From: Streptomyces filipinensis | Lineage (GTDB): Bacteria > Actinomycetota > Actinomycetes > Streptomycetales > Streptomycetaceae | Direction: 5' to 3' | Assembly (NCBI RefSeq): GCF_014649495.1 | Contig: NZ_BMTD01000010.1 | Span: 75,067-139,066 of the forward strand | Length of the DNA: 64,000 nt | In this document: piece after piece, positions 16,562 to 24,129 of the stretch | Layout of the letters: each line of letters opens with the position of its first letter | Position numbering within the stretch: the first letter of the stretch is position 1 | The notes under the pieces: model-generated | The model's input: only the letters and a program-made list of their open reading frames with translations | The model's database searches: none | What the model was told of the DNA's origin: nothing | Translations under genes and position numbers: made by a program

Positions 16562-17695
16562 GTGACCTCGACCAGCCTGCCGGACAGCCTGATCGCCACC
16601 CTCCCCGGCTCCGCCTACACGGACCCGGGCCTCTTCGCCCAGGAGCAGGAGCGCATCTTCGAGGCGATGTGGTTCTGCGTCGCACGCGCCGCGGACCTGC
16701 CGAAACCGGGCGCCTTCCGCACCGTCGACGTGGGCCGCGAGAGCATCCTCGTCACCCGCGCCCGGGACCACTCGGTCCGCGCCTACTTCAACGTCTGCCG
16801 GCACCGCGGAGCCAGACTGTGCACCGACGGGTCGGGCGAGGTCAGGCGTGCCTTCCAGTGCCCGTACCACGCCTGGACCTACGACCTCGACGGCAAGCTC
16901 GTCGCGGCGCCCAACCTCACCAAGATGCCCGACGTCGGCCGCACCGAATACGGCCTGGTGGGCGTGGCGGTGCGCGAGTGGCTCGGCTACGTCTGGGTCT
17001 GCCTGGCGGAGAACCCGCCCTCCTTCGAGGAGGACGTCATCGGCGCGGTGGTCCAGCGCCTCGGTGACGTCGAGTCGATCGAGCGCTACGGCATCGACCG
17101 TCTCTCGGTGGGCAGGCGGATCGTCTACGACGTCAGGGCGAACTGGAAGCTGATCATCGAGAACTTCATGGAGTGCTACCACTGCGCCACGATCCACCCC
17201 GAACTCACCGAGGTGCTCCCGGAGTTCGCGGACGGCTACGCCGCCCAGTACTACGTCGGCCACGGCGCCGAGTTCGGTGCGCAGATCAAGGGCTTCACCG
17301 TCGACGGCTCCGAGGGCCTGGACCGGATCCCCTCCGTCGCCGAGGGCCAGGACCGCCGCTACTACGCGATCACCGTCAAGCCGCAGGTCTTCATCAACCT
17401 GGTGCCCGACCACGTGATCTTCCACCGTATGTACCCGGTCGCCGTCGACCGCACGGTCGTCGAGTGCGACTGGCTCTTCCTCCCGCACGTCGTCGACGGC
17501 GGCGAGGACGTCAGCCGCTCCGTGGAGCTCTTCGACCGGGTCAACCGCCAGGACTTCGACGCCTGTGAGCGCACCCAGCCCGGCATGAGCTCGCGGCTGT
17601 ACGCCAAGGGCGGCGTGCTCGTGCCCAGCGAGCACCACATCGGCGCCTTCCATGACTGGGTGCACGAGCGCCTCGGGACACGGCAGCCCGAGTAG
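16562..17695 (+). CDS. Rieske non-heme iron oxygenase, probable glycine betaine monooxygenase (GbcA-like)
   Basis: 377 residues. Rieske cluster ligands are C79-R-H81 and C100-P-Y-H103. The mononuclear iron site ENFMECYHCATIH supplies H207 and H212. This alpha-subunit type hydroxylates a methyl group of a quaternary amine; in this context N-demethylation of glycine betaine to dimethylglycine plus formaldehyde is most likely. Choline monooxygenase is the main alternative but choline is already served by BetA. GTG start six bases after AGGAG. Partners are the ferredoxin and reductase directly upstream. Convergent with the iclR gene, only 18 bases apart. Confidence 0.85.
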   Translation: MTSTSLPDSLIATLPGSAYTDPGLFAQEQERIFEAMWFCVARAADLPKPGAFRTVDVGRESILVTRARDHSVRAYFNVCRHRGARLCTDGSGEVRRAFQCPYHAWTYDLDGKLVAAPNLTKMPDVGRTEYGLVGVAVREWLGYVWVCLAENPPSFEEDVIGAVVQRLGDVESIERYGIDRLSVGRRIVYDVRANWKLIIENFMECYHCATIHPELTEVLPEFADGYAAQYYVGHGAEFGAQIKGFTVDGSEGLDRIPSVAEGQDRRYYAITVKPQVFINLVPDHVIFHRMYPVAVDRTVVECDWLFLPHVVDGGEDVSRSVELFDRVNRQDFDACERTQPGMSSRLYAKGGVLVPSEHHIGAFHDWVHERLGTRQPE

Positions 17696-17713
17696 CGCAG
17701 GGGGCCCGGGCGC

Positions 17714-18511
17714 TCAGCCCAGGTACCCCATCCGGTGGCTGATCTCCTCCGCGCCCTTGACCAGCACCGGAGCCAGCTGGTGCAGGCGCTCCTCGGTGAA
17801 CCGGTACGAGGGCCCGGAGGCGCTGATCGACGCGATGACGTCGCCGTCCCGGTCGCGGATCGGCGCGGCCACGGCGTGCAGCCCGATCTCCAGCTCCTCC
17901 AGCGTCCAGGAGTAGCCCCGCTCCCGCGCCTCGGCGAGGTTCTTCTCCAGCTTCGCCTTCGACCCGATGGTGCGGGGGGTGACCTTCCTGAGGCCGGCCT
18001 CCGTCAGCAGCGCGGTGCGCTCCCCGGCGGGCAGATGGGCCAGCATGATCTTGCCGCTGGAGGTGGCGTGCAGCGGGGTCAGCTGCCCCACCCAGTTGTG
18101 CGCGGTGACGGCGCCCGGACCCCGCACCTGGTAGAGGTTGATCGCGTAGTGCTCCTGCATCACGGCGATGTTGACCGTCTCGCCGATCTCCTCGGCCAGG
18201 CGCTCGCACACCGGACGCCCCTGCTGGGTGATGTCGATGCGTCCCGTGACCGCCCCGGCCAGCCGTACGATGCCGAAACCGAGCCGGTACTTGCCCCGTT
18301 CCCCGGCCTGCTCGACCAGGCCGCGCGCCTCCAGCGCCCCGAGCAGGCGGAACGCCGTCGACTTGTGCACCTCGATCTCGGCGGCCACCTCGCTCACGCC
18401 CGCCTCGCCGCGCTGAGCCAGGATCTCCAGGACGCTGATGGCCCGGTCCACGGACTGCACCCCGCCGGACGGCGGGCCGGTCGTTTCGATATCCGGACTG
18501 TAGTTGCTCAT
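17714..18511 (-). CDS. IclR-family transcriptional regulator (copy 1)
   Basis: 265 residues. N-terminal winged helix about residues 18-80 (SVDRAISVLEILAQRGEAGVS, then HKSTAFRLLGALE), followed by the effector-binding domain with the usual VCERLAEEIGETVNIA and ATSSGKIMLA blocks. It is the close paralogue of the regulator at 29.8 kb: the DNA-recognition regions are almost identical while the segment around residues 170-195 differs, as expected if both bind the same operator but differ in effector. Its start codon lies inside a GTTGC-N7-GGAAC box, so autoregulation is likely. Divergent from betA. Confidence 0.92.
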   Translation of the reverse strand: MSNYSPDIETTGPPSGGVQSVDRAISVLEILAQRGEAGVSEVAAEIEVHKSTAFRLLGALEARGLVEQAGERGKYRLGFGIVRLAGAVTGRIDITQQGRPVCERLAEEIGETVNIAVMQEHYAINLYQVRGPGAVTAHNWVGQLTPLHATSSGKIMLAHLPAGERTALLTEAGLRKVTPRTIGSKAKLEKNLAEARERGYSWTLEELEIGLHAVAAPIRDRDGDVIASISASGPSYRFTEERLHQLAPVLVKGAEEISHRMGYLG

Positions 18512-18538
18512 AGCGGAACTATACGCGCAGTAAACAAC
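18503..18538 (-). promoter_or_regulatory. IclR-type boxes over the start of iclR copy 1
   Basis: GTTGCTCATAGCGGAAC (18503-18519) contains the regulator's own start codon at its centre. A second element TACGCGCAGTAAACAAC (18522-18538) begins exactly 19 bp further. Binding would cover the initiation region. Confidence 0.6.
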
Positions 18539-18578
18539 ACGCTTGCAAGTAATGTGACGGAATCCAGAGAGCCTGGAA

Positions 18579-18614
18579 GTTGCGTTGCTCGCAACCTGGT
18601 GCGTATAGCGACAC
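18579..18614 (+). promoter_or_regulatory. Tandem IclR-type boxes upstream of betA
   Basis: Perfect element GTTGCGTTGCTCGCAAC (18579-18595) and GGTGCGTATAGCGACAC (18598-18614), 19 bp apart, ending 49 bases before the ATG. The 152-base divergent region thus holds two separate box pairs. Confidence 0.7.
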
Positions 18615-18663
18615 CCGTACTAGCATGCGTCGCACTTCGACGACGCGAGCGAGACGAGGCACC

Positions 18664-20334
18664 ATGGCTCTCCTGCACTACGACTTCGTCATCGTCGGCG
18701 GTGGATCAGCCGGCAGCGCACTGGCGAACCGGCTCTCGGCCGACCCCGCGAACCGGGTGCTCGTGCTGGAGGCCGGCCGCTCCGACTACCCCTGGGACGT
18801 GTTCATCCACATGCCCGCGGCGCTGACCTATCCCATCGGCAACCGCTTCTACGACTGGAAGTACGAGTCCGAGCCCGAGCCCCACATGGGCGGCCGGCGC
18901 ATCTACCACGCCCGCGGCAAGGTGCTCGGCGGCTCCAGCAGCATCAACGGCATGATCTTCCAGCGCGGCAACCCCCTGGACTACGAGCGCTGGGCCGCCG
19001 ACGCCGGCATGGAGACCTGGGACTACGCCCACTGTCTGCCGTACTTCCGGCGGATGGAGAACTGTCTCGCCGCCGACCCCGACGACGAGTTCCGCGGCCA
19101 CGACGGTCCGCTCGTCCTGGAGCGCGGCCCGGCGACCAACCCCCTCTTCAGCGCCTTCCTCAAGGCCACCGAGGAGGCGGGCTACGCCCCCACGGACGAC
19201 GTCAACGGCTACCGGCAGGAAGGCTTCGCCAAGTTCGACCGCAACGTCCACCGCGGGCGCCGCCTGTCGGCCGCCAAGGCCTACCTCAAGCCCGCGATGA
19301 AGCGGCCGAACCTCACGGTGCACACGCGCGCCCTCGTCACGCGGGTGCTCTTCGAGGGCAAGCGGGCCGTCGGCGTGGAGTACCGGCGCGGCAAGGGCGC
19401 ACCCCAGCAGGTCCGCGCCGGCGAGGTCGTCCTCTGCGGCGGTGCCATCAACTCCCCGCAGCTCCTGCAGCTCTCCGGCGTCGGCAACGCCGCGGAGCTG
19501 TCCGCCCTCGGCATCGACGTCGTCCACGACCTGCCGGGCGTCGGCGAGAACCTGCAGGACCACCTGGAGGTCTACGTCCAGTACGCCTGCAGGCAACCCG
19601 TCTCCATGCAGCCGTACATGGCGAAGTGGCGCGCCCCCTTCATCGGGTTGCAGTGGCTGTTCGGGAAGGGGCCCGCGGCCACCAACCACTTCGAGGCGGG
19701 CGGCTTCGCGCGCAGCAACGAGGACGTGGACTACCCCAACCTGATGTTCCACTTCCTGCCCGTCGCGGTCCGCTACGACGGCTCCTCGCCGGCCGGCGAC
19801 CACGGCTACCAGGTGCACGTGGGGCCCATGTACTCGGACGCCCTCGGCTCGGTGAAGATCAAGAGCAGGGACCCCCGGGTCCACCCCGAGCTGCGGTTCA
19901 ACTACCTCTCCACCGAGCAGGACCGCCGCGAGTGGGTCGAGGCGATCCGGGTGGCCCGCCGGATCCTCAACCAGCCCGCGCTCGGCGCCTACAACGGCGG
20001 CGAGGTCTCGCCCGGCCCCTCCGTCGAGACCGACGAGGAGATCCTCGCCTGGGTGGCCAGGGAGGGCGAGACCGCCCTGCACCCGTCGTGCACCTGCAAG
20101 ATGGGCACCGACGAGATGTCCGTCGTCGACCCGCTGAGCATGCGGGTGCACGGGCTGGAGGGGCTGCGGGTGGTGGACGCGTCGGTGATGCCGTACGTCA
20201 CCAACGGCAACATCTACGCCCCGGTGATGATGATCGCCGAGAAGGCGGCCGACCTCATCCTCGGCAAGGAGCCGCTGGAGCCCTCCAAGGCCGCCTACTA
20301 CCGGCACCGCGACGCCCAGAAGCAGACCGGGTAG
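18664..20334 (+). CDS. betA: Choline dehydrogenase (GMC oxidoreductase)
   Basis: 556-residue FAD enzyme oxidising choline to betaine aldehyde. N-terminal VGGGSAGSALANRL binds ADP of FAD. The GMC signature KVLGGSSSINGMIF (about residues 80-93) and the C-terminal HPSCTCKMG, VVDASVMPYVTNGN and APVMMIAEKAADLI blocks with the catalytic His/Asn region are all present. Length is standard for BetA. ATG at 18664 follows a GACGAGGC ribosome site; upstream in-frame extensions do not resemble the family. Neighbours BetB, the betaine importer and demethylation enzymes support the substrate. Confidence 0.92.
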   Translation: MALLHYDFVIVGGGSAGSALANRLSADPANRVLVLEAGRSDYPWDVFIHMPAALTYPIGNRFYDWKYESEPEPHMGGRRIYHARGKVLGGSSSINGMIFQRGNPLDYERWAADAGMETWDYAHCLPYFRRMENCLAADPDDEFRGHDGPLVLERGPATNPLFSAFLKATEEAGYAPTDDVNGYRQEGFAKFDRNVHRGRRLSAAKAYLKPAMKRPNLTVHTRALVTRVLFEGKRAVGVEYRRGKGAPQQVRAGEVVLCGGAINSPQLLQLSGVGNAAELSALGIDVVHDLPGVGENLQDHLEVYVQYACRQPVSMQPYMAKWRAPFIGLQWLFGKGPAATNHFEAGGFARSNEDVDYPNLMFHFLPVAVRYDGSSPAGDHGYQVHVGPMYSDALGSVKIKSRDPRVHPELRFNYLSTEQDRREWVEAIRVARRILNQPALGAYNGGEVSPGPSVETDEEILAWVAREGETALHPSCTCKMGTDEMSVVDPLSMRVHGLEGLRVVDASVMPYVTNGNIYAPVMMIAEKAADLILGKEPLEPSKAAYYRHRDAQKQTG

Positions 20335-20390
20335 GCAGCGCTCCTGGAGCGGCTCCGGGGCCTCATGGGCCTCGGGGACCGAACGCGGAC

Positions 20391-20417
20391 GCCGGACGGG
20401 AATCCAGCCCGTCCGGC
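20391..20417. terminator. Bidirectional hairpin between betA and purU
   Basis: Perfect 10-bp stem GCCGGACGGG (20391-20400) with CCCGTCCGGC (20408-20417) and 7-base loop AATCCAG, placed between two converging genes. Confidence 0.7.
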
Positions 20418-20471
20418 ATCCGCCTGCGAAGGCACGTCCGTCCGTGAAGTCGCGTCCGTCCGTGCAGTCGC

Positions 20472-21332
20472 CTAGCGGAAGACCACCGTGCGGTTGCCGT
20501 CCACCATGACGCGGCTCTCGGTGTGCCACTGCACCGCACGCGCCAGGACCTGCGCCTCCACGTCGCGGCCGACCGTGACGAGGTCGTCGGGGGCGAGGGA
20601 GTGGTCCACACGGACCACGTCCTGCTCGATGATCTGTCCCTCGTCCAGGTCGGGTGTCACATAGTGTGCCGTCGCGCCGACCAGCTTCACCCCGCGCGCG
20701 TACGCCTGCTGGTAGGGCTTCGCGCCCTTGAAGCTCGGCAGGAAGGAGTGGTGGATGTTGATCGCGCGGCCCTCCAGTTCCTTGCACAGGTCGTCGGAGA
20801 GGATCTGCATGTACCGGGCCAGCACCACGACGTCGACCTCCAGCTCCAGCAGGCGGGCCTCTGCCCGGGGCTTGGTCTCCCTGGTCACCGGGATGTGGTG
20901 GAAGGGGACGCCGTAGGTCTCCGCCAGGGCCTCGAAGTCCCAGTGGTTGGAGACGATGGCCGGGATCTCGATGTTGAGGGAGCCGGCACGGCGGCGGAAG
21001 AGCAGGTCGTTCAGACAGTGACCGTACCTGGACACCATGATCAGCGTCCGGGTCGGCGTGGCGGCGTCCCGCAGCACCCAGGAGATGGCGTAGGCCTCGG
21101 CGACGGGGCCGAAGCGGTCACGCAGCTGCTCCAGGGTGACGTCGGGGTCGGACACCTCGAAGTGGACCCGCATGAAGAAGCGGTCCTGGAGACGGTCGTC
21201 GAACTGCTGGCTCTGCAGGATGTTGCCGGAGTTCCGGACGAGGAAGCCGCTGACGGCATGGACCAGTCCGGCCCGGTCCGGGCACGCGAGGGTGAGGACG
21301 TATTCATGGCCAGGTCGCGGTCGAGGGGACAT
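20472..21332 (-). CDS. purU: Formyltetrahydrofolate deformylase
   Basis: 286 residues. An N-terminal ACT domain (LTLACPDRAGLVHAVSGFL, residues about 13-90) is followed by a formyltransferase-type catalytic domain with YMQILSDDL, INIHHSFLPSFKGAKPY and ATAHYVTPDLDEG, the family's hallmarks. It hydrolyses 10-formyl-THF to THF and formate. Here it can recycle folate loaded with one-carbon units during dimethylglycine/sarcosine oxidation. GGAGG lies seven bases before the ATG. Divergent from betB, and its upstream region carries the island's boxes. Confidence 0.92.
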   Translation of the reverse strand: MSPRPRPGHEYVLTLACPDRAGLVHAVSGFLVRNSGNILQSQQFDDRLQDRFFMRVHFEVSDPDVTLEQLRDRFGPVAEAYAISWVLRDAATPTRTLIMVSRYGHCLNDLLFRRRAGSLNIEIPAIVSNHWDFEALAETYGVPFHHIPVTRETKPRAEARLLELEVDVVVLARYMQILSDDLCKELEGRAINIHHSFLPSFKGAKPYQQAYARGVKLVGATAHYVTPDLDEGQIIEQDVVRVDHSLAPDDLVTVGRDVEAQVLARAVQWHTESRVMVDGNRTVVFR

Positions 21333-21358
21333 GCACGGGCCTCCGTCGGTGCTGCATC

Positions 21359-21394
21359 GGTGCGTAATGCACAACTGGATGAGCGATACGCAAC
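21359..21394 (-). promoter_or_regulatory. Tandem IclR-type boxes upstream of purU
   Basis: GGTGCGTAATGCACAAC (21359-21375) and GATGAGCGATACGCAAC (21378-21394), 19 bp apart, beginning 26 bases upstream of the purU ATG (minus strand). Confidence 0.6.
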
Positions 21395-21490
21395 ATAGTT
21401 CGCTCTGGGACCTTTGGCGGTCAAGACCGGGACGTCCGCCCCTTGTGAATACGGCAGGAACCCTTGACGTACGTCGGCCCTTCGGACAGG

Positions 21491-21526
21491 GTTCCTCAAC
21501 AAGCAATTCGATGCGCGATGCGCAAC
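21491..21526 (+). promoter_or_regulatory. Tandem IclR-type boxes upstream of betB
   Basis: GTTCCTCAACAAGCAAT (21491-21507) and GATGCGCGATGCGCAAC (21510-21526), 19 bp apart. Ends 21 bases before the GTG chosen as the betB start. An in-frame ATG at 21518 falls inside the second box, which argues against that start. Confidence 0.62.
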
Positions 21527-21547
21527 GAAGAGGGCGAGGGCTCCGCC

Positions 21548-23017
21548 GTGGCAGACCTGTACGTGGACGGTGAATGGCGCGAGGCGGTGGCCGGCGGCCA
21601 CCGGGAGATCCGCTGCCCCGCCGACGGTACGACGGTCGCGACCGTGTCCGAAGGGACACGTGCCGACACCGAGGCGGCGATCGCCGCGGCACGGCGCGCC
21701 TTCGACGCGGGCCCCTGGCCGCACACCCCCGAGCGCGAGCGTGGCGCCGTACTGCTGCGCACCGCCGACCTCATCGAACGCGACGCCAAGGACTTCGCCC
21801 GCGCCGAGTCGCTGGACACCGGCAAACGGCTGATCGAGAGCGAGTACGACATCGCCGACGTCGTCTCCTGCTTCCGCTACTACGGCGGCATCGCCGGAAC
21901 CAGCGCTGGCCGGGTGGTCGACACCGGCCGCGACGACGCCGTCAGCCGGGTCACCTACGAGCCCGTCGGCGTCTGCGGTCTGATCACCCCCTGGAACTAC
22001 CCGCTGCTGCAGGCCTCCTGGAAGGTCGCCCCGGCACTCCTGGCCGGCAACACCGTGGTCCTGAAGCCCAGCGAGCTGACGCCCTCCACCTCGATCCTGC
22101 TGATGAAGGCGCTGGAGGAGGCGGGGCTCCCGGGGGGCGCCGCCAACCTCGTGCTGGGTGCCGGAGCGCAGGCGGGCGCTCCGCTGGCCGAAGACCCGGC
22201 TGTCGACATGGTGTCGTTCACCGGAGGGCTGGAGACGGGGCGGCGCATCATGGCCACCGCCGCCGCGACGGTGAAGAAGGTCGCCCTCGAACTGGGAGGC
22301 AAGAACCCCAACGTCGTCTTCGCCGACGCCGACTTCGAGACCGCCGTGGACTTCGCGCTCACCGCGGTCTTCCTGCACTCGGGCCAGGTCTGCTCGGCCG
22401 GCGCCCGGCTGATCGTGGAGGACTCCCTGCACGACGCCTTCGTGGACGAGGTCGTCCGCCGGGCCCGGCGCATCCGGCTCGGCGGGCCCTTCGACCCCGA
22501 GGCCGAGACCGGCGCGCTGATCTCCGCACAGCACCGGGAGAAGGTCGAGGCGTACGTCGCCGCGGGCCTCGCCGAGGGCGCCGTACTGCGCTGCGGCGGC
22601 GCCCGCCCCGACGACCCCGCGCTCGCCGGCGGCTTCTACTACCCCCCCACTGTCCTCGACGAGTGCCGTCAGGACATGCGCGTGGTGCACGAGGAGTCCT
22701 TCGGGCCCGTGCTCACCGTCGAGCGCTTTCACGACGAGGACGACGCCGTCCGCATCGCCAACGACACGGAGTACGGACTCGCCGGTGCCGTCTGGACGCA
22801 GGACGCCGGCAAGGCCCAGCGGGTCGCGCGCCGGCTGCGCCACGGCACCGTCTGGATCAACGACTACCACCCGTATGTGCCGCAGGCCGAATGGGGTGGC
22901 TTCGGGCACTCGGGCGTGGGCCGCGAGCTGGGGCCGACCGGCCTCGACGAGTACCGCGAACCCAAGCACGTCTGGCAGAACATCCAACCCCGGCCGCAGC
23001 ACTGGTTCCGCGGCTGA
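21548..23017 (+). CDS. betB: Betaine aldehyde dehydrogenase
   Basis: 489-residue NAD(P)-dependent aldehyde dehydrogenase converting betaine aldehyde to glycine betaine. Substrate/cofactor motif TPWNYPLLQASWK, catalytic Glu248 in LELGGKNP, catalytic Cys282 in GQVCSAGARL and a C-terminal WINDYHPYVPQAEWGG block typical of BADHs. The GTG start gives the usual family length and is preceded by GAGGGCGAGGG; an ATG at 21518 would add ten residues. First gene of an apparent operon with the three betaine ABC-transporter genes (20-base gap to the ATPase). Confidence 0.9.
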   Translation: MADLYVDGEWREAVAGGHREIRCPADGTTVATVSEGTRADTEAAIAAARRAFDAGPWPHTPERERGAVLLRTADLIERDAKDFARAESLDTGKRLIESEYDIADVVSCFRYYGGIAGTSAGRVVDTGRDDAVSRVTYEPVGVCGLITPWNYPLLQASWKVAPALLAGNTVVLKPSELTPSTSILLMKALEEAGLPGGAANLVLGAGAQAGAPLAEDPAVDMVSFTGGLETGRRIMATAAATVKKVALELGGKNPNVVFADADFETAVDFALTAVFLHSGQVCSAGARLIVEDSLHDAFVDEVVRRARRIRLGGPFDPEAETGALISAQHREKVEAYVAAGLAEGAVLRCGGARPDDPALAGGFYYPPTVLDECRQDMRVVHEESFGPVLTVERFHDEDDAVRIANDTEYGLAGAVWTQDAGKAQRVARRLRHGTVWINDYHPYVPQAEWGGFGHSGVGRELGPTGLDEYREPKHVWQNIQPRPQHWFRG

Positions 23018-23037
23018 ACGCCGAAAAGAGGTCGAAC

Positions 23038-24129
23038 GTGACCCCAGCACAGACCGAGGTGTCGCAGCGGCGCGACACGTCCCAGGACCCCGAGGAGCGC
23101 ACCCCGGTCATCTCCGTGCGCCGGCTGTGGAAGGTGTTCGGGCCGAAGGCGGACCAGGTGCCGGACTCCGAGGAACTGTGCGGGCTGACCCGCCGCGAGC
23201 TCATGGACCGCACCGGCTGCACCGCCGCCGTGCGCGACGTGGGCTTCGATGTGTCGCCCGGCGAGGTCTTCGTCGTGATGGGGCTGTCCGGCTCCGGCAA
23301 GTCCACCCTGGTGCGATGTCTGACCCGGCTGATCGAACCCACCGCAGGGGAGGTCGTCTTCGAGGGCGAGGACATCCGGGGTGCCGACCCCCGACGGCTG
23401 CGCGAACTGCGGCGCAGCAAGTTCTCCATGGTCTTCCAGCACTTCGGTCTGCTGCCCCACCGCAGGGTGGTCGACAACGTGGCCTTCGGCCTGGAGATAC
23501 GGGGCCTGGGAAAGGCCGAGCGGACCAGGAAGGCCCTGGAGGTCGTCGAACTGGTGGGCCTCGCCGGATACGAGAACTCCTACCCCGACCAGCTCTCCGG
23601 CGGCATGCAGCAGCGCGTCGGCCTGGCCCGCGCCCTGGCCGGTGACCCCGACGTCCTCTTCTTCGACGAGCCGTTCTCCGCGCTCGACCCGCTGATCCGC
23701 CGTGACATGCAGAACGAGGTCATCCGTCTGCACCACGAGGTCGGCAAGACCATGGTGTTCATCACCCACGACCTCTCCGAGGCCCTGAAGCTGGGCGACC
23801 GCATCCTGATCATGCGCGACGGCAGAACGGTCCAGTGCGGCACCGGCGACGAACTCGTCGGCGCCCCCGCCGACGACTACGTACGGGACTTCGTGAAGGA
23901 CGTGCCGCGCGGCGACGTCCTCACCCTGCGCTGGATCATGCGCCCCGCCGAACCCGGGGACGCACTCGACGGCCCCGAACTGGGCCCGGACGTCGTCGTG
24001 CGCGAGGCCACGCGCGCGGTGCTGGCCGCCGAGAAGCCGGTCAAGGTCGTCGAGGACGGCAAGCTGCTCGGCATCGTCGGCGACGAGGAGATCCTCTCCG
24101 TGGTCGCCGGACAGGGTGGCGGTGCGTGA
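23038..24129 (+). CDS. Glycine betaine/proline ABC transporter ATP-binding protein
   Basis: 363-residue ProV/OpuAA-type ATPase. The N-terminal VRRLWKVFGPKADQV block precedes Walker A GLSGSGKST (residues 82-90), the Q-loop FQHFGLLPHR, signature LSGGMQQR (from residue 186) and Walker B VLFFDEPFSALDP. The C-terminal portion after about 280 is a shortened CBS-like region (VVREATRAVLAAEKPVKVVEDGKLLGIVGDEE), which in relatives senses ionic strength. GTG start after AGAGG. The stop overlaps the permease ATG (ATGA). Confidence 0.9.
   Translation: MTPAQTEVSQRRDTSQDPEERTPVISVRRLWKVFGPKADQVPDSEELCGLTRRELMDRTGCTAAVRDVGFDVSPGEVFVVMGLSGSGKSTLVRCLTRLIEPTAGEVVFEGEDIRGADPRRLRELRRSKFSMVFQHFGLLPHRRVVDNVAFGLEIRGLGKAERTRKALEVVELVGLAGYENSYPDQLSGGMQQRVGLARALAGDPDVLFFDEPFSALDPLIRRDMQNEVIRLHHEVGKTMVFITHDLSEALKLGDRILIMRDGRTVQCGTGDELVGAPADDYVRDFVKDVPRGDVLTLRWIMRPAEPGDALDGPELGPDVVVREATRAVLAAEKPVKVVEDGKLLGIVGDEEILSVVAGQGGGA

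Noticed and set aside
18706..20787. 693-codon minus-strand frame opposite betA
   Set aside because: Composition is His/Gly/Val/Arg filler and betA on the plus strand is unmistakable.
21518..21547. ATG at 21518 as betB start
   Set aside because: It lies inside the second promoter box and lacks a ribosome site; GTG 21548 has a GAGGGCGAGGG site and gives the usual length.
21574..23037. In-frame upstream extension of the betaine ATPase across betB
   Set aside because: The extension is an Arg-rich shadow of betB; the ATPase has its own GTG and ribosome site at 23038.
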